Shown one piece after another: positions 25,086-33,238 of a stretch of DNA of 64,000 nt. Origin of the DNA: Micrococcaceae bacterium Sec5.7. GTDB lineage: Bacteria; Actinomycetota; Actinomycetes; Actinomycetales; Micrococcaceae. Made by a program: the position numbers and the translations under genes. The DNA lies in assembly GCA_039636785.1 (NCBI GenBank), contig CP144169.1, positions 4,216,001 to 4,280,000 on the forward strand, given 5' to 3'. Each line of letters starts with the position of its first letter. The stretch's first letter is position 1. The notes under the pieces were generated by a model. The model saw only the letters and a program-made list of their open reading frames with translations, had not been told where the DNA came from and ran no database searches.

Positions 25086-25736
25086 CTATGCGCGGCCGGG
25101 GTCCCGATCTGAATTTTCTCTTCTTGTTCGCTCTACGTCGGCGGCGCTCTCTGCTTGCCCTCGGGCAGCAAGTCCTGCCACGACGCCGTCGATATCGGTG
25201 TCGGGTCGGTTCTGGCTGAGTTTGGTCTTCGCTTCGATCCTTGTGATGAGTAGTTCGACGCCCACGATGGCGCGTAGCTGGCCGGAGATATAGCGCTCCG
25301 GTGCATCCTCCACGGTCCAGGGCCGATCTGAATGGGCTTCGTTGAGATCGGTCAGCCGCCTGACGTGATTGCCGAGCCAGGCCGCGTCGTCGTGGAGGAC
25401 GAGATTGCCGTAGACATGGGCTGTGGAGTAGTTCCAGGTCGGTACGACGCGTCCGTGTTCGGCCTTCGATGCGTACCAGGAGGGCGAGACGTAGGCGTCC
25501 GCACCTTGGATGATGACGAGTGATTCTCCGGTCGCGGGTTCCGACCACTGGGCGTTGTTTCGGGCGAGGTGTCCGTGCAGTGCGCCGTGGTCACCTATCA
25601 AGGGATCGTAGATGAAGGGCAGGAGGGTGGCGAGCAGGCCCTGCGAGGTCATGGTGACCAGATTGGCTGCGGCTGCCCGGGTGAGGAGGTCATGGATTGC
25701 GTCGGGGCCGGCTGCGAAGTGCGCTGGGATGTACAT
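25086..25736 (-). CDS. paiB: PaiB-family FMN-binding negative transcriptional regulator
   Basis: The 216-residue protein starts MYIPAHFA, the hallmark of PaiB, and continues with a split-barrel FMN-binding fold (LPFIYDPLIGDHGALHGHLARNN, WYASKAEHGRVVPTWNYSTAHVYG). In Bacillus PaiB represses protease and sporulation genes; here the role may be different. ATG 25736 has AAGGAAG upstream. It lies 47 bp after the EamA exporter on the same strand, so they may be cotranscribed. Confidence 0.85.
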   Translation of the reverse strand: MYIPAHFAAGPDAIHDLLTRAAAANLVTMTSQGLLATLLPFIYDPLIGDHGALHGHLARNNAQWSEPATGESLVIIQGADAYVSPSWYASKAEHGRVVPTWNYSTAHVYGNLVLHDDAAWLGNHVRRLTDLNEAHSDRPWTVEDAPERYISGQLRAIVGVELLITRIEAKTKLSQNRPDTDIDGVVAGLAARGQAESAADVERTRRENSDRDPGRA

Positions 25737-25783
25737 GGGGCTCTTCCTTTCTTGGATGAAGGATCTTCGTGGTCCGTGAATCG

Positions 25784-26725
25784 TCAGGGATTCCGTGTCG
25801 CGGGCGGCGGGTTGAGTCGCACGCGAACCGCGATGCCGGCGCATAGGATGACGGCGAGGCCGCCGATGATGGTGGTCCAGGTCAGGGCCTCACCCAGCAG
25901 GAGTCCGGCCCAGCAGATGCTCAGCACGGGCTGGATGAGTTGGATCTGGCTGACCTGGGCCATGGGGCCGATGGCAAGGCCGCGGTACCAGGCGAAGAAA
26001 CCGAGGAACATGCTGACGAGGCCGAGGTAGGCAAAGGCGGCCCACTGGACCGGCGTGCCTGACAGTGGCTGCTGAGCCATGGAGAGCGCTGTCAGGAAGA
26101 CCATCAGGGGCGATGCGAGGACGAGTGCCCAGGACACGGTCTGCCACGCACCGAGCTCGCGTGCAAGCAGGCCACCTTCCGCGTATCCGATGGCCGCGGC
26201 AACGACAGCGCCGAGGAGCAGCAGGTCCGCCCAGTGCAGCTGCCCGAAACCACCGGACTGCGCGAAGGCGAAAGTGATCGCCGCCAGCGCGCCCACGCCT
26301 GTCACGATCCAGAAAGCTACCGGTGGATGCTCGCGGCCGCGGAGCACTGCCGCCGTTGCCGTCGCGGCAGGGAGCAGTGCGATGACGACGGCACCGTGAC
26401 TGGCGGGCGCGGTAGTAAGCGCGAACGAGGTGAGCAGCGGGAAGCCGACAACGATCCCTCCGGCGACCACTGCGAGCCGCGCCCACTGTGCGCCTTGAGG
26501 AAGGCGCTGCCGGGTGAGAGCGAGGGCGAATGCGGCGAGAACTGTCGCTACGACCGCACGGGCCGACCCGATGAACAAGGGCGACAGGCCCCCGACTGCC
26601 ACACGAGTGAAGGGAACAGTGAACGAGAACGCCGCTACTCCAAGGAGGCCCCACCACAGGCCGGTGGCTGAACGGGACGGTATCACTGGGCGAATAAGCG
26701 TAGTAGCGCTACTATTGTCTCTCAT
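25784..26725 (-). CDS. EamA/DMT-family transporter
   Basis: A ten-helix drug/metabolite exporter of 313 residues with the two EamA repeats, for example WGLLGVAAFSFTVPFTRVAV in the first and GYAEGGLLARELGAWQTVSW in the second. Its ATG (26725-26723) overlaps on the opposite strand with the ATG of the divergent MocR regulator (26724-26726). EamA genes next to MocR regulators often export amino acids or vitamins. GTG 26686 is a possible later start. Substrate unknown. Confidence 0.82.
   Translation of the reverse strand: MRDNSSATTLIRPVIPSRSATGLWWGLLGVAAFSFTVPFTRVAVGGLSPLFIGSARAVVATVLAAFALALTRQRLPQGAQWARLAVVAGGIVVGFPLLTSFALTTAPASHGAVVIALLPAATATAAVLRGREHPPVAFWIVTGVGALAAITFAFAQSGGFGQLHWADLLLLGAVVAAAIGYAEGGLLARELGAWQTVSWALVLASPLMVFLTALSMAQQPLSGTPVQWAAFAYLGLVSMFLGFFAWYRGLAIGPMAQVSQIQLIQPVLSICWAGLLLGEALTWTTIIGGLAVILCAGIAVRVRLNPPPATRNP
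26701..26714. promoter_or_regulatory. Perfect palindrome TAGTAGC-GCTACTA, probable MocR operator
   Basis: The 14-bp perfect palindrome overlaps a good -10 box for the MocR gene (TACTAT, 26710-26715), nine bases before its ATG, and lies within the first codons of the EamA gene. Binding here would block the regulator promoter. Confidence 0.55.
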
Positions 26726-28136
26726 GAATAACGATAGCAGTTCCCGTATTGCGGCGCGACTCAGGGAATGGATCGCCGGGGCCGCGCCGGGATCCCGGCT
26801 GCCGTCCACGCGCTCTCTGGTTGCCGAGTACCAGGCCAGCCCAGTGACGGTGCAGAAGGCCCTTCAGGCCCTCACTGCGCAGGGCCTGATCGAGAGCCGA
26901 CCCGGCGTCGGGACATTCGTCCGGGCCGTCCGGACCGCGCGCCCGTCGGACTACGGCTGGCAGACGGCGGCACTGCGTTCACCACAGGCGCCTCTTCGCT
27001 CGGCCTCCACCGCGATGCGCAGCGTATCGAACGATTTCATCGCGTTCCACTCCGGCTATCCGGACCGGGAACTCCTGCCAGAGCGCTTGGTGCGTGCGGC
27101 ACTGACCCGGGCAGCCCGGGGCGAAGCAGCCTTGTCTCGTCCACCTGCAGCGGGACTTCCCGAATTGCAGTCCTGGTTCGCGCACGAACTCGGCACCTCG
27201 ACCCCGGTTGGGGTCGCCCCGCCAACACCGAGTGACGTGATCGTGCTGCCGGGAAGCCAGAGCGGACTCGGCTCCATATTCAGGGCACTGGTCGGCAGCG
27301 GGCAGCCCCTGCTCATGGAATCCCCGACATACTGGGGAGCCATCCTGGCTGCAGCGCAAGCCGGCGTCCGCGTCATCCCGGTGCCCAGCGGGCCCGACGG
27401 ACCCGACCCGGAAGAGTTGGCCCGAGCCTTCGAGGAGACCGGTGCACGGATGTTTTATGCACAACCGAGCTATGCGAACCCCACTGGAGCGCAATGGCCC
27501 GCCCGGCGGGCCGAACAAGTCCTGGCCGTCGTGCGCGAGCACAGCGCGTTCCTCGTTGAAGACGACTGGGCGCACGACTTCGGTATCACCACAACGCCTG
27601 CCCCCGTTGGCGCGCGCGACGATTCCGGCCACGTCGTCTACCTTCGCTCGCTGACGAAGAGCGTATCCCCGGCCATCCGCGTTGCAGCGGTCATCGCCCG
27701 CGGCCCGGCGCGTGAACGCATCCTTGCCGACCGCGGAGCCGAATCGATGTATGTCAGCGGCCTTCTCCAGGCCGCAGCACTCGATGTCGTCACACAGCCT
27801 GCCTGGCAGACGCATATGCGCAGCCTCCGCCACCAGCTCCAATCACGCCGCGACCTTCTCGTCACGAGCCTGCGCGAGCACGCCCCCCAGGCCCACATCA
27901 GCCACATTCCAAAGGGAGGACTGAACCTCTGGGTACGTCTGCCCGACGGGACCGACCTCGAACGGCTGACCCGCGACTGCGAGAGTGCTGGGGTCATCAT
28001 CGCCGCTGGCACCGAATGGTTCCCGGCCGAACCTGCGGGCCCGTTCATCCGACTCAATTACGCGGGACCGAACCCTGGCGCGTTCCCGGAAGGTGCGCGC
28101 ATCATCGGCCAGTCAATCCAACGCAACAGCCTCTAG
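26724..28136 (+). CDS. MocR-family (GntR-aminotransferase) PLP-dependent regulator
   Basis: The 470-residue protein has a GntR winged helix at about 5-75 (LPSTRSLVAEYQASPVTVQKAL) and a fold-type I aminotransferase domain, with ESPTYWG, YAQPSYANPTG and the PLP-binding lysine in RSLTKSVSPAIR. MocR proteins sense PLP or amino-compound adducts and usually control a divergent gene, here the EamA exporter. The ATG at 26724 lies directly after a -10 box, so the mRNA is probably leaderless. A strong terminator follows. Confidence 0.87.
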   Translation: MNNDSSSRIAARLREWIAGAAPGSRLPSTRSLVAEYQASPVTVQKALQALTAQGLIESRPGVGTFVRAVRTARPSDYGWQTAALRSPQAPLRSASTAMRSVSNDFIAFHSGYPDRELLPERLVRAALTRAARGEAALSRPPAAGLPELQSWFAHELGTSTPVGVAPPTPSDVIVLPGSQSGLGSIFRALVGSGQPLLMESPTYWGAILAAAQAGVRVIPVPSGPDGPDPEELARAFEETGARMFYAQPSYANPTGAQWPARRAEQVLAVVREHSAFLVEDDWAHDFGITTTPAPVGARDDSGHVVYLRSLTKSVSPAIRVAAVIARGPARERILADRGAESMYVSGLLQAAALDVVTQPAWQTHMRSLRHQLQSRRDLLVTSLREHAPQAHISHIPKGGLNLWVRLPDGTDLERLTRDCESAGVIIAAGTEWFPAEPAGPFIRLNYAGPNPGAFPEGARIIGQSIQRNSL

Positions 28137-28151
28137 AAACTGGGCAGAGAC

Positions 28152-28195
28152 GCCGAAGGCCCTGGTCCGGATAGATCTGGACCAGGGCCTTCGGC
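28152..28195 (+). terminator. Strong hairpin after the MocR gene
   Basis: GCCGAAGGCCCTGGTCC (28152-28168) pairs perfectly with the complementary 17 bases at 28179-28195 around a ten-base loop, 16 bp after the stop. Very stable; only AGGTTAGG follows, so the T tract is weak. Confidence 0.75.
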
Positions 28196-28290
28196 AGGTT
28201 AGGCTCAGGGATTATCCGTGAGCGTTGCAACCACCCTTGGAATTCACCTATCCCGGCGCCACACATGACGGCCTCGGTACCATGTGAGGC

Positions 28291-28637
28291 ATGGCATGGG
28301 AGGATCCGGACCACCAGCTGTTGGGCGCTTTGGGCGGCCGACTGCGCCGAGCACGTGCTGCATCATTTTGAGGAGCAGCGGCCTGAGGACAGCAGGGCCC
28401 GTGACGCCATTGAAGCTGCGCGGGCCTGGACCCGCGGCGAGATCTCGATATCCCAGGCACGCGCCATAGCGCTGGTTGCCCATGCGGCTGCCACCCGGTG
28501 ACCAAGCTGCCGCCGACCACGCTACCGCGGCCGAGCACGACTGGCAGTACAGCCTCCTGCCGGAGCATCTTAGGTCAGAAGGATTCCCTGCCCTGACCGC
28601 CCTGCCGCCAGGACCGCCCCGCCGCCCGATACCGTGA
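28291..28637 (+). pseudogene. Actinobacterial putative immunity protein (Imm-5-like), decayed
   Basis: Three pieces of one gene are readable in three frames. MAWEDPDHQLL comes from ATG 28291. Then ALWAADCAEHVLHHFEEQRP and IEAARAWTRGEISISQARAI follow after a frameshift near 28320. Last, AEHDWQYSLLPEHLRSEGFP comes after a further frame change, with the middle alanine-rich section deleted. The order and motifs match the small putative immunity proteins common in actinobacteria. It is not functional. Assignment is from memory of the family pattern. Confidence 0.6.
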
Positions 28638-28673
28638 AGGCTGCCAGCCCGCCGGCCGCGGCGAAGCCCAGAG

Positions 28674-29702
28674 CTAAACCGCCCGCCGAGCCCACCCGAT
28701 CAGCTGATCGCTCAGGTCCATAAACCCCTGATCAACCACCTGCAGCCCAGGGTGAGCGTCGTGCCATTGCACAATCTCCCTGGCCCCGTCCGAGAACGGA
28801 ATCGACGCATTGAACCCCGGCACCAGCGACTTGATCTTGGTGTTGTCGAACACCACCGAGTGCGCCCTGTCCCCAAGCAGCCCAGGGCCTCGGGACGGAT
28901 CGTGGGCGGCGATGGTCTCCGAGGCGACGTGGACCAGTTCCGGCCCGGGAACGCCGGCAGCTCGGGCAAAGAGCCGGTACACCTGGTCCCACGGCAGGTA
29001 CTCGTCCGAGGTGATGGTGTAGCTCTCGCCCACCGCCTGCGGACGGCCCAGCAGGCCAACAAACGCCTTGGCGAAATCACGGCTGTGCGTCAGCGTCCAC
29101 AAGGATGTACCGTCACCATGAACGAGTACAGGCAGCCCGCACCGCATCCTGTGGATGTCCGTCCAGCCGCCCAGCAGGGCAATCCTGCTGCGGTCATAGG
29201 TATGCGAGGGACGCACCACAGTGACCGGAAAGTTCTCGTCCCGGTACGCCCTGAACAGCAGATCCTCACACGCGATCTTGTCCCGCGAGTACTGCCAGAA
29301 CGGGTTGCGCAGGGGAGTGGATTCCAGAATGGGGAGCCGCGCAGGCGGCTTCTGATACGCCGACGCGGAACTGATAAATACATACTGCCCCGTCCGGCCG
29401 CGGAACTGCTCGATCCCGGCCGCAGCGTGTTCCCGAGTGAACGAGATAAAGTCCGCGACGGCGTCGAACTCCCTTCCGCGAAGCACCTCACGGACCGCGC
29501 CGGCATCGCGGACGTCCGCGTGCAGCACCTCGGCACCCTCAGGCGCCGGACGGTCCGGTGATTTTCCGCGGTTGAGGATGGTGAGGCGGTGGCCAAGCGC
29601 GACGGCGTGCTCCGCCGCCGCCGCGCTGATCACCCCGGTTCCGCCGATGAACAGGATGTTCCGCGGCGCCACGGTCTCGCTTGCCGGACTCACCATTGTC
29701 AC
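28674..29702 (-). CDS. NAD-dependent epimerase/dehydratase family protein
   Basis: An extended SDR enzyme of 342 residues with NAD-binding IGGTGVISAAAAEHA near 18-33, HADVRDA, and the catalytic pair in SSASAYQK and QYSRDKIACE (Tyr-x3-Lys type). GTG 29702 overlaps the stop of the preceding aldo/keto reductase (GTGA); an ATG lies two codons later. It forms an operon with two aldo/keto reductases. The sugar or aldehyde substrate cannot be told. Confidence 0.8.
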   Translation of the reverse strand: MTMVSPASETVAPRNILFIGGTGVISAAAAEHAVALGHRLTILNRGKSPDRPAPEGAEVLHADVRDAGAVREVLRGREFDAVADFISFTREHAAAGIEQFRGRTGQYVFISSASAYQKPPARLPILESTPLRNPFWQYSRDKIACEDLLFRAYRDENFPVTVVRPSHTYDRSRIALLGGWTDIHRMRCGLPVLVHGDGTSLWTLTHSRDFAKAFVGLLGRPQAVGESYTITSDEYLPWDQVYRLFARAAGVPGPELVHVASETIAAHDPSRGPGLLGDRAHSVVFDNTKIKSLVPGFNASIPFSDGAREIVQWHDAHPGLQVVDQGFMDLSDQLIGWARRAV

Positions 29703-30670
29703 CAGGCATAGTCTTCCGGCGCGGTGCGGTGCCCCGGGAAGATGTGGTCGAGGCGCTTGAGCGCATCGGTGTCCAGCGTGACATCAAGAGCCCGGATGGC
29801 GGCGTCGAGCTGTCCCTGGGTGCGCGGCCCCACGATCGGTGCGGTCACCGCAGGCTGATGGAGCAGCCAGGCGAGGGCAACATCGCCGGGCTCTTGGCCC
29901 AGTTCGTCGGCGAAGTCCTCGTACTGTTGGATCTGGTCCTGATGGGTCTTGAGGGTTTCAAGCGCGCGTCCCTCCGCACGGCGTACGCCCTCGCGATCCT
30001 TCTTCAGCACGCCTCCCAGCAGGCCGCCGTGCAGCGGCGACCAGGGGATGAGGCCAAGGCCGTACTGCTGCGCAGCCGGGATGACCTCCAGCTCAACGTT
30101 GCGGGTGAGCAGGTTATAGATGGACTGCTCGCTTACCAGGCCGTTGTAGTTGCGGCGGGCGGCGGCCTCCTGGGCCTGGGCGATGTGCCAGCCGGCGAAG
30201 TTACTGCTCCCGGAGTATAGGATTTTGCCCTGCTGGACAGCGACGTCGATGGCCTGCCAGATCTCGTCCCACGGCGTATTCCGGTCCACGTGGTGGAACT
30301 GGTAGATGTCGATGTAGTCCGTCTGCAGGCGCTTGAGGCTGGCATCGAGGGCACGGCGGATATTCAGCGCTGAGAGCTTGGATTCATTGGGACGGTCCGT
30401 CATTCCGCCGTAGAGCTTGGTGGCCAGCACGGTGCGTTCGCGGCGCTCGCCGCCCTTGGCGAACCAGCGGCCCAGGATTTCCTCGGTCCAGCCGCGGTGC
30501 TCGGTGCCGCCGTATACATTGGCGGTGTCGAAGAAGTTGATACCGGATTCCTGCGCCGAATCCATGATGGAATGCGCGTCGGTTTCCTCGGTCTGCGGGC
30601 CGAAGTTCATGGTGCCAAGGCACAGGCGTGAGACTTTCAGGCCGGAGCGGCCCAGATGGGTGTACTGCAT
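29699..30670 (-). CDS. Aldo/keto reductase (YajO/Tas-like)
   Basis: A 323-residue NADP-dependent aldo/keto reductase. The tetrad is Asp/Tyr in NFFDTANVYGG, Lys in VLATKLYGG and His in IYQFHHVD. The C-terminal ALAWLLHQPAVTAPIVGPRT is the family NADP region. It overlaps the epimerase gene downstream by four bases and follows a second aldo/keto reductase by 47 bp. Likely aldehyde or ketone detoxification or sugar metabolism; not determinable. Confidence 0.88.
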   Translation of the reverse strand: MQYTHLGRSGLKVSRLCLGTMNFGPQTEETDAHSIMDSAQESGINFFDTANVYGGTEHRGWTEEILGRWFAKGGERRERTVLATKLYGGMTDRPNESKLSALNIRRALDASLKRLQTDYIDIYQFHHVDRNTPWDEIWQAIDVAVQQGKILYSGSSNFAGWHIAQAQEAAARRNYNGLVSEQSIYNLLTRNVELEVIPAAQQYGLGLIPWSPLHGGLLGGVLKKDREGVRRAEGRALETLKTHQDQIQQYEDFADELGQEPGDVALAWLLHQPAVTAPIVGPRTQGQLDAAIRALDVTLDTDALKRLDHIFPGHRTAPEDYAW

Positions 30671-30717
30671 GGTGGTGTGGTCCTTTGGCTCGATTGAAGC
30701 GGTTTGATTTGGCTGGT

Positions 30718-31578
30718 TTAGAGCTGGGTGAATGCCGCGACGGCGGGGTCAGCACCCACGCGGGCACGGGACTCCAGCGCCGTGACGGAGTCCAGTTCGG
30801 CGGCCGTCAGCGTGAGGGATGCAGCGGCGAGGTTCTCCCGCATGCGCGTGGAATCGGCGGACTTGGGGATGACGATGGTTCCCGCCGCGAGGTGCCAGGC
30901 GAGGACAACCTGCGCAGTGGTGGCGTTGTGAGCGGCGGCAACGGCGGTGACGGCATTGCCGTTGAGGTCGCCGCCCTGGCCCAGCGGGCTGTAGGCCTCC
31001 ACGGCGATTCCGTGCGAGCGGCCCTTGGCTGCCAGTTCGGCCTGCTGGAAGCTTGGGTGCAGCTCGATCTGGTTGACGGCGGGCACGGTTTCCGCGGCTG
31101 CCAGCAGGGTGTCCAGATGGTCCGCCAGGAAATTGGAGACGCCGATCGCCCGGATCTGGTTGTTTGCGTACAGCCGTTCCATTGCCTTCCACGCGTCGGT
31201 GAAAAGTCCCTGCGACGGCACCGGCCAGTGGATCAGGTAGAGGTCAACATAGTCGAGCCCCAATGCCTTCCGGCTGTTCTGGAATGCTTCCTGGGCCTGG
31301 CCATGCTCGCCGTTGCGCAGCTTGGTGGTGATAAACAGTTCCTCGCGCGGGATTCCGGCGGCGGCGATCGCGGCTCCCACCCCGGCCTCGTTGCGGTAGG
31401 CGGCGGCCGTATCGATGTGGCGGTAGCCGGCCTCGAGTGCGTCCTCCACGATCCGCTGGGTTTCTTCCGGCGGGACCTGGAATACGCCGAAGCCGAGCTG
31501 CGGGATGACGACGCCGTTGTTGAGGGTCAGCCCGGGGATCTCAAGCGGCTGCGTGGAGGTTTCGGATGACTGGGACAT
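30718..31578 (-). CDS. Aldo/keto reductase (2,5-diketo-D-gluconate reductase type)
   Basis: The 286-residue protein has the tetrad in HIDTAAAYRNE, FITTKLRNG and YLIHWPVP and the coenzyme motif IPKSADSTRMREN. ATG 31578 is preceded by GAGGAG at seven bases. It is the first gene of the three-gene leftward cluster and lies next to a divergent XRE regulator, which is a candidate for its control. Confidence 0.88.
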   Translation of the reverse strand: MSQSSETSTQPLEIPGLTLNNGVVIPQLGFGVFQVPPEETQRIVEDALEAGYRHIDTAAAYRNEAGVGAAIAAAGIPREELFITTKLRNGEHGQAQEAFQNSRKALGLDYVDLYLIHWPVPSQGLFTDAWKAMERLYANNQIRAIGVSNFLADHLDTLLAAAETVPAVNQIELHPSFQQAELAAKGRSHGIAVEAYSPLGQGGDLNGNAVTAVAAAHNATTAQVVLAWHLAAGTIVIPKSADSTRMRENLAAASLTLTAAELDSVTALESRARVGADPAVAAFTQL

Positions 31579-31773
31579 TGGTGGCGCTCCTCGGGTGCGT
31601 CTCGTGCGGATGGGGCTGTGTATGAATGGGCCGCGGCGGAAACCGCTTTCAGCAGGCTCTGCATTGAGCCTATGCACTTTCGCCGGCAGAGTCAGTAGTT
31701 GTGGCTGTTCGTGATTTTCCTAGGACTGGCAGACCTACCTTCGTTGTAGAAAGGCGCCGGTCAGAGGGGCACA

Positions 31774-32754
31774 ATGGATGGCATGGGTCAGAGCGCCGAG
31801 TTTGGAAAATTCCTGAAGGCAATGCGGTCCCGGCTGAGGCCGGAGGATGCCGGGGTTGCCGAAACAGCCGGTGCGCGGCGGGTTCCCGGGCTCCGCCGCG
31901 AGGAGGTCGCGCGGCTGGCAGACGTCAGCACTGATTACTACACCAGGCTGGAGCAAGGGCGGAATATCCACCCCTCGCGTGCGGTGCTCGACTCGGTGGC
32001 CCGCGCGCTGCGGCTCGATTCCGGCGAGCAGGCGCACATGATGGATCTGCTGGAGCACTGCGCGGAGTCGGCCCGTTCGCCCGTTCCGGTACAGGGCGTG
32101 CGGCCGGCGCTGCGCCAGCTCCTTGACGCCGTCGGGGACATCCCGGCACTGGTGCTTGGCCGCCGCACCGATGTGCTGGCCGGCAACCGCATGGCATTCC
32201 TGCTCTTTGCCGACTTCCCCGGGCTGCCTGCGGGGAAGCGGAACCTGACCCGCTGGCTCATCCTCGATCCGGTTGCGCGGGAGCTCTTCCGTGACTGGAA
32301 AACTGTGGCAGCAGAGGCCGCGGGCGCTCTGCGCGTTGATGTGGGCAGGCACCCCAACGACGCCCAGGCCAACCAGCTGGTGGGGGAGCTCGCCGTGCAC
32401 AGCGAGCATTTCCGGCAGTGGTGGGTAGGGCACAGGATAGGCACGCGGTCCGCTGGCAGCGTGCGCCTCCATCACCCCGCCGTCGGGGATCTGGAACTGA
32501 ACTTCGAAAACCTTGTCCTGCCGGACGATCCGGACCAGATGCTGCGGGTGTACTCCGCTAAACCGGGATCGCCGTCGGCCGATGCGCTGACGCTGCTGAG
32601 CAGCTTTGGCTTGCCGGAATCGCGCTCGACGGCGGGTGGGGCTCCCAGCCCCGGCGCACCACGGGCTCGTGGCTCTGTTTCCGCCCCGGCGGACGCCGCC
32701 GATGCGTCCACCGCTTCCCCCGCCACCGGGGTGCAGGGCAGCGAACGTCCCTGA
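31774..32754 (+). CDS. XRE-family regulator with MmyB-like ligand domain
   Basis: The 326-residue protein begins with a helix-turn-helix (RRVPGLRREEVARLADVSTDYYTRLEQGR) and continues with the PAS-like MmyB domain (LLDAVGDIPALVLGRRTDVLAGN ... FRQWWVGHRI ... HHPAVGDLELNFENL). Actinobacterial members of this group repress a divergent oxidoreductase gene. Here that is the aldo/keto reductase cluster. The last 50 residues are Pro/Ala/Ser-rich and probably disordered. AGAGGGG precedes ATG 31774. Confidence 0.85.
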   Translation: MDGMGQSAEFGKFLKAMRSRLRPEDAGVAETAGARRVPGLRREEVARLADVSTDYYTRLEQGRNIHPSRAVLDSVARALRLDSGEQAHMMDLLEHCAESARSPVPVQGVRPALRQLLDAVGDIPALVLGRRTDVLAGNRMAFLLFADFPGLPAGKRNLTRWLILDPVARELFRDWKTVAAEAAGALRVDVGRHPNDAQANQLVGELAVHSEHFRQWWVGHRIGTRSAGSVRLHHPAVGDLELNFENLVLPDDPDQMLRVYSAKPGSPSADALTLLSSFGLPESRSTAGGAPSPGAPRARGSVSAPADAADASTASPATGVQGSERP

Positions 32755-32880
32755 GGTCCCGGCCTGTGCTGGTGCCCAGCCGAGGGGGGCGATTCTGGCC
32801 AGTCGAACATTGGGCCGACAGGCACTTTTCCCTAGGCTTGTTGAAGACCTTTTCTTCGACACCAAGGATGAGATTCAACG

Positions 32881-33066
32881 ATGAAACGCATCGCATTACT
32901 GAGAGAGCGGGTTTCGCCCGCCGGGACCACCGGATCCCATTGCCCCGCGTCAGGACTCTGGAGCCCGGACGCCGAACCGCATGCGGTCCAGACCTTCTTC
33001 GAAGGGCATGTTTTTCCGACTCACAACGGAACGCCGACGGTGTGGCGCCGCCGAACGGAAGGCTAG
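32881..33066 (+). CDS. Small hypothetical protein (61 aa)
   Basis: From ATG 32881 the frame reads MKRIALLRERVSPAG then CPASGLWSPDAEPHAVQTFF and EGHVFPTHNGTPTVWRR. The pattern CPxSGxW ... EGxxFPxxxGxxxxW resembles short proteins of the YjzC-like kind. The region between the XRE gene and fabF (32755-33238) has nothing else convincing. A weak GGATGAG lies upstream. Probable but unproven gene. Confidence 0.45.
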   Translation: MKRIALLRERVSPAGTTGSHCPASGLWSPDAEPHAVQTFFEGHVFPTHNGTPTVWRRRTEG

Positions 33067-33238
33067 CGCCCCTTCCCGCGAAATGATGCCCATGGGACGT
33101 GAAAGCCGTGCCAGCAGGTCACAAAACGCGGGCGTTCGGACCAGAGGCCAATCCATGGAAGGGTTTCTGCAGAAGTACCCGCGACGGGCCGATGCCGGAC
33201 CGCCGCAGGCCCAACGGAAATTCGGGAGCGTGGTTTTA

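Noticed and set aside
31735..32865. 376-codon - strand open frame opposite the XRE regulator
   Set aside because: The + strand has the helix-turn-helix and MmyB domain; the - strand frame has no motif.
32981..33238. N-terminal extension of FabF by 86 codons
   Set aside because: The extension is Arg/Ser-rich and matches nothing; the condensing-enzyme fold begins at GTG 33239 with a ribosome binding site.
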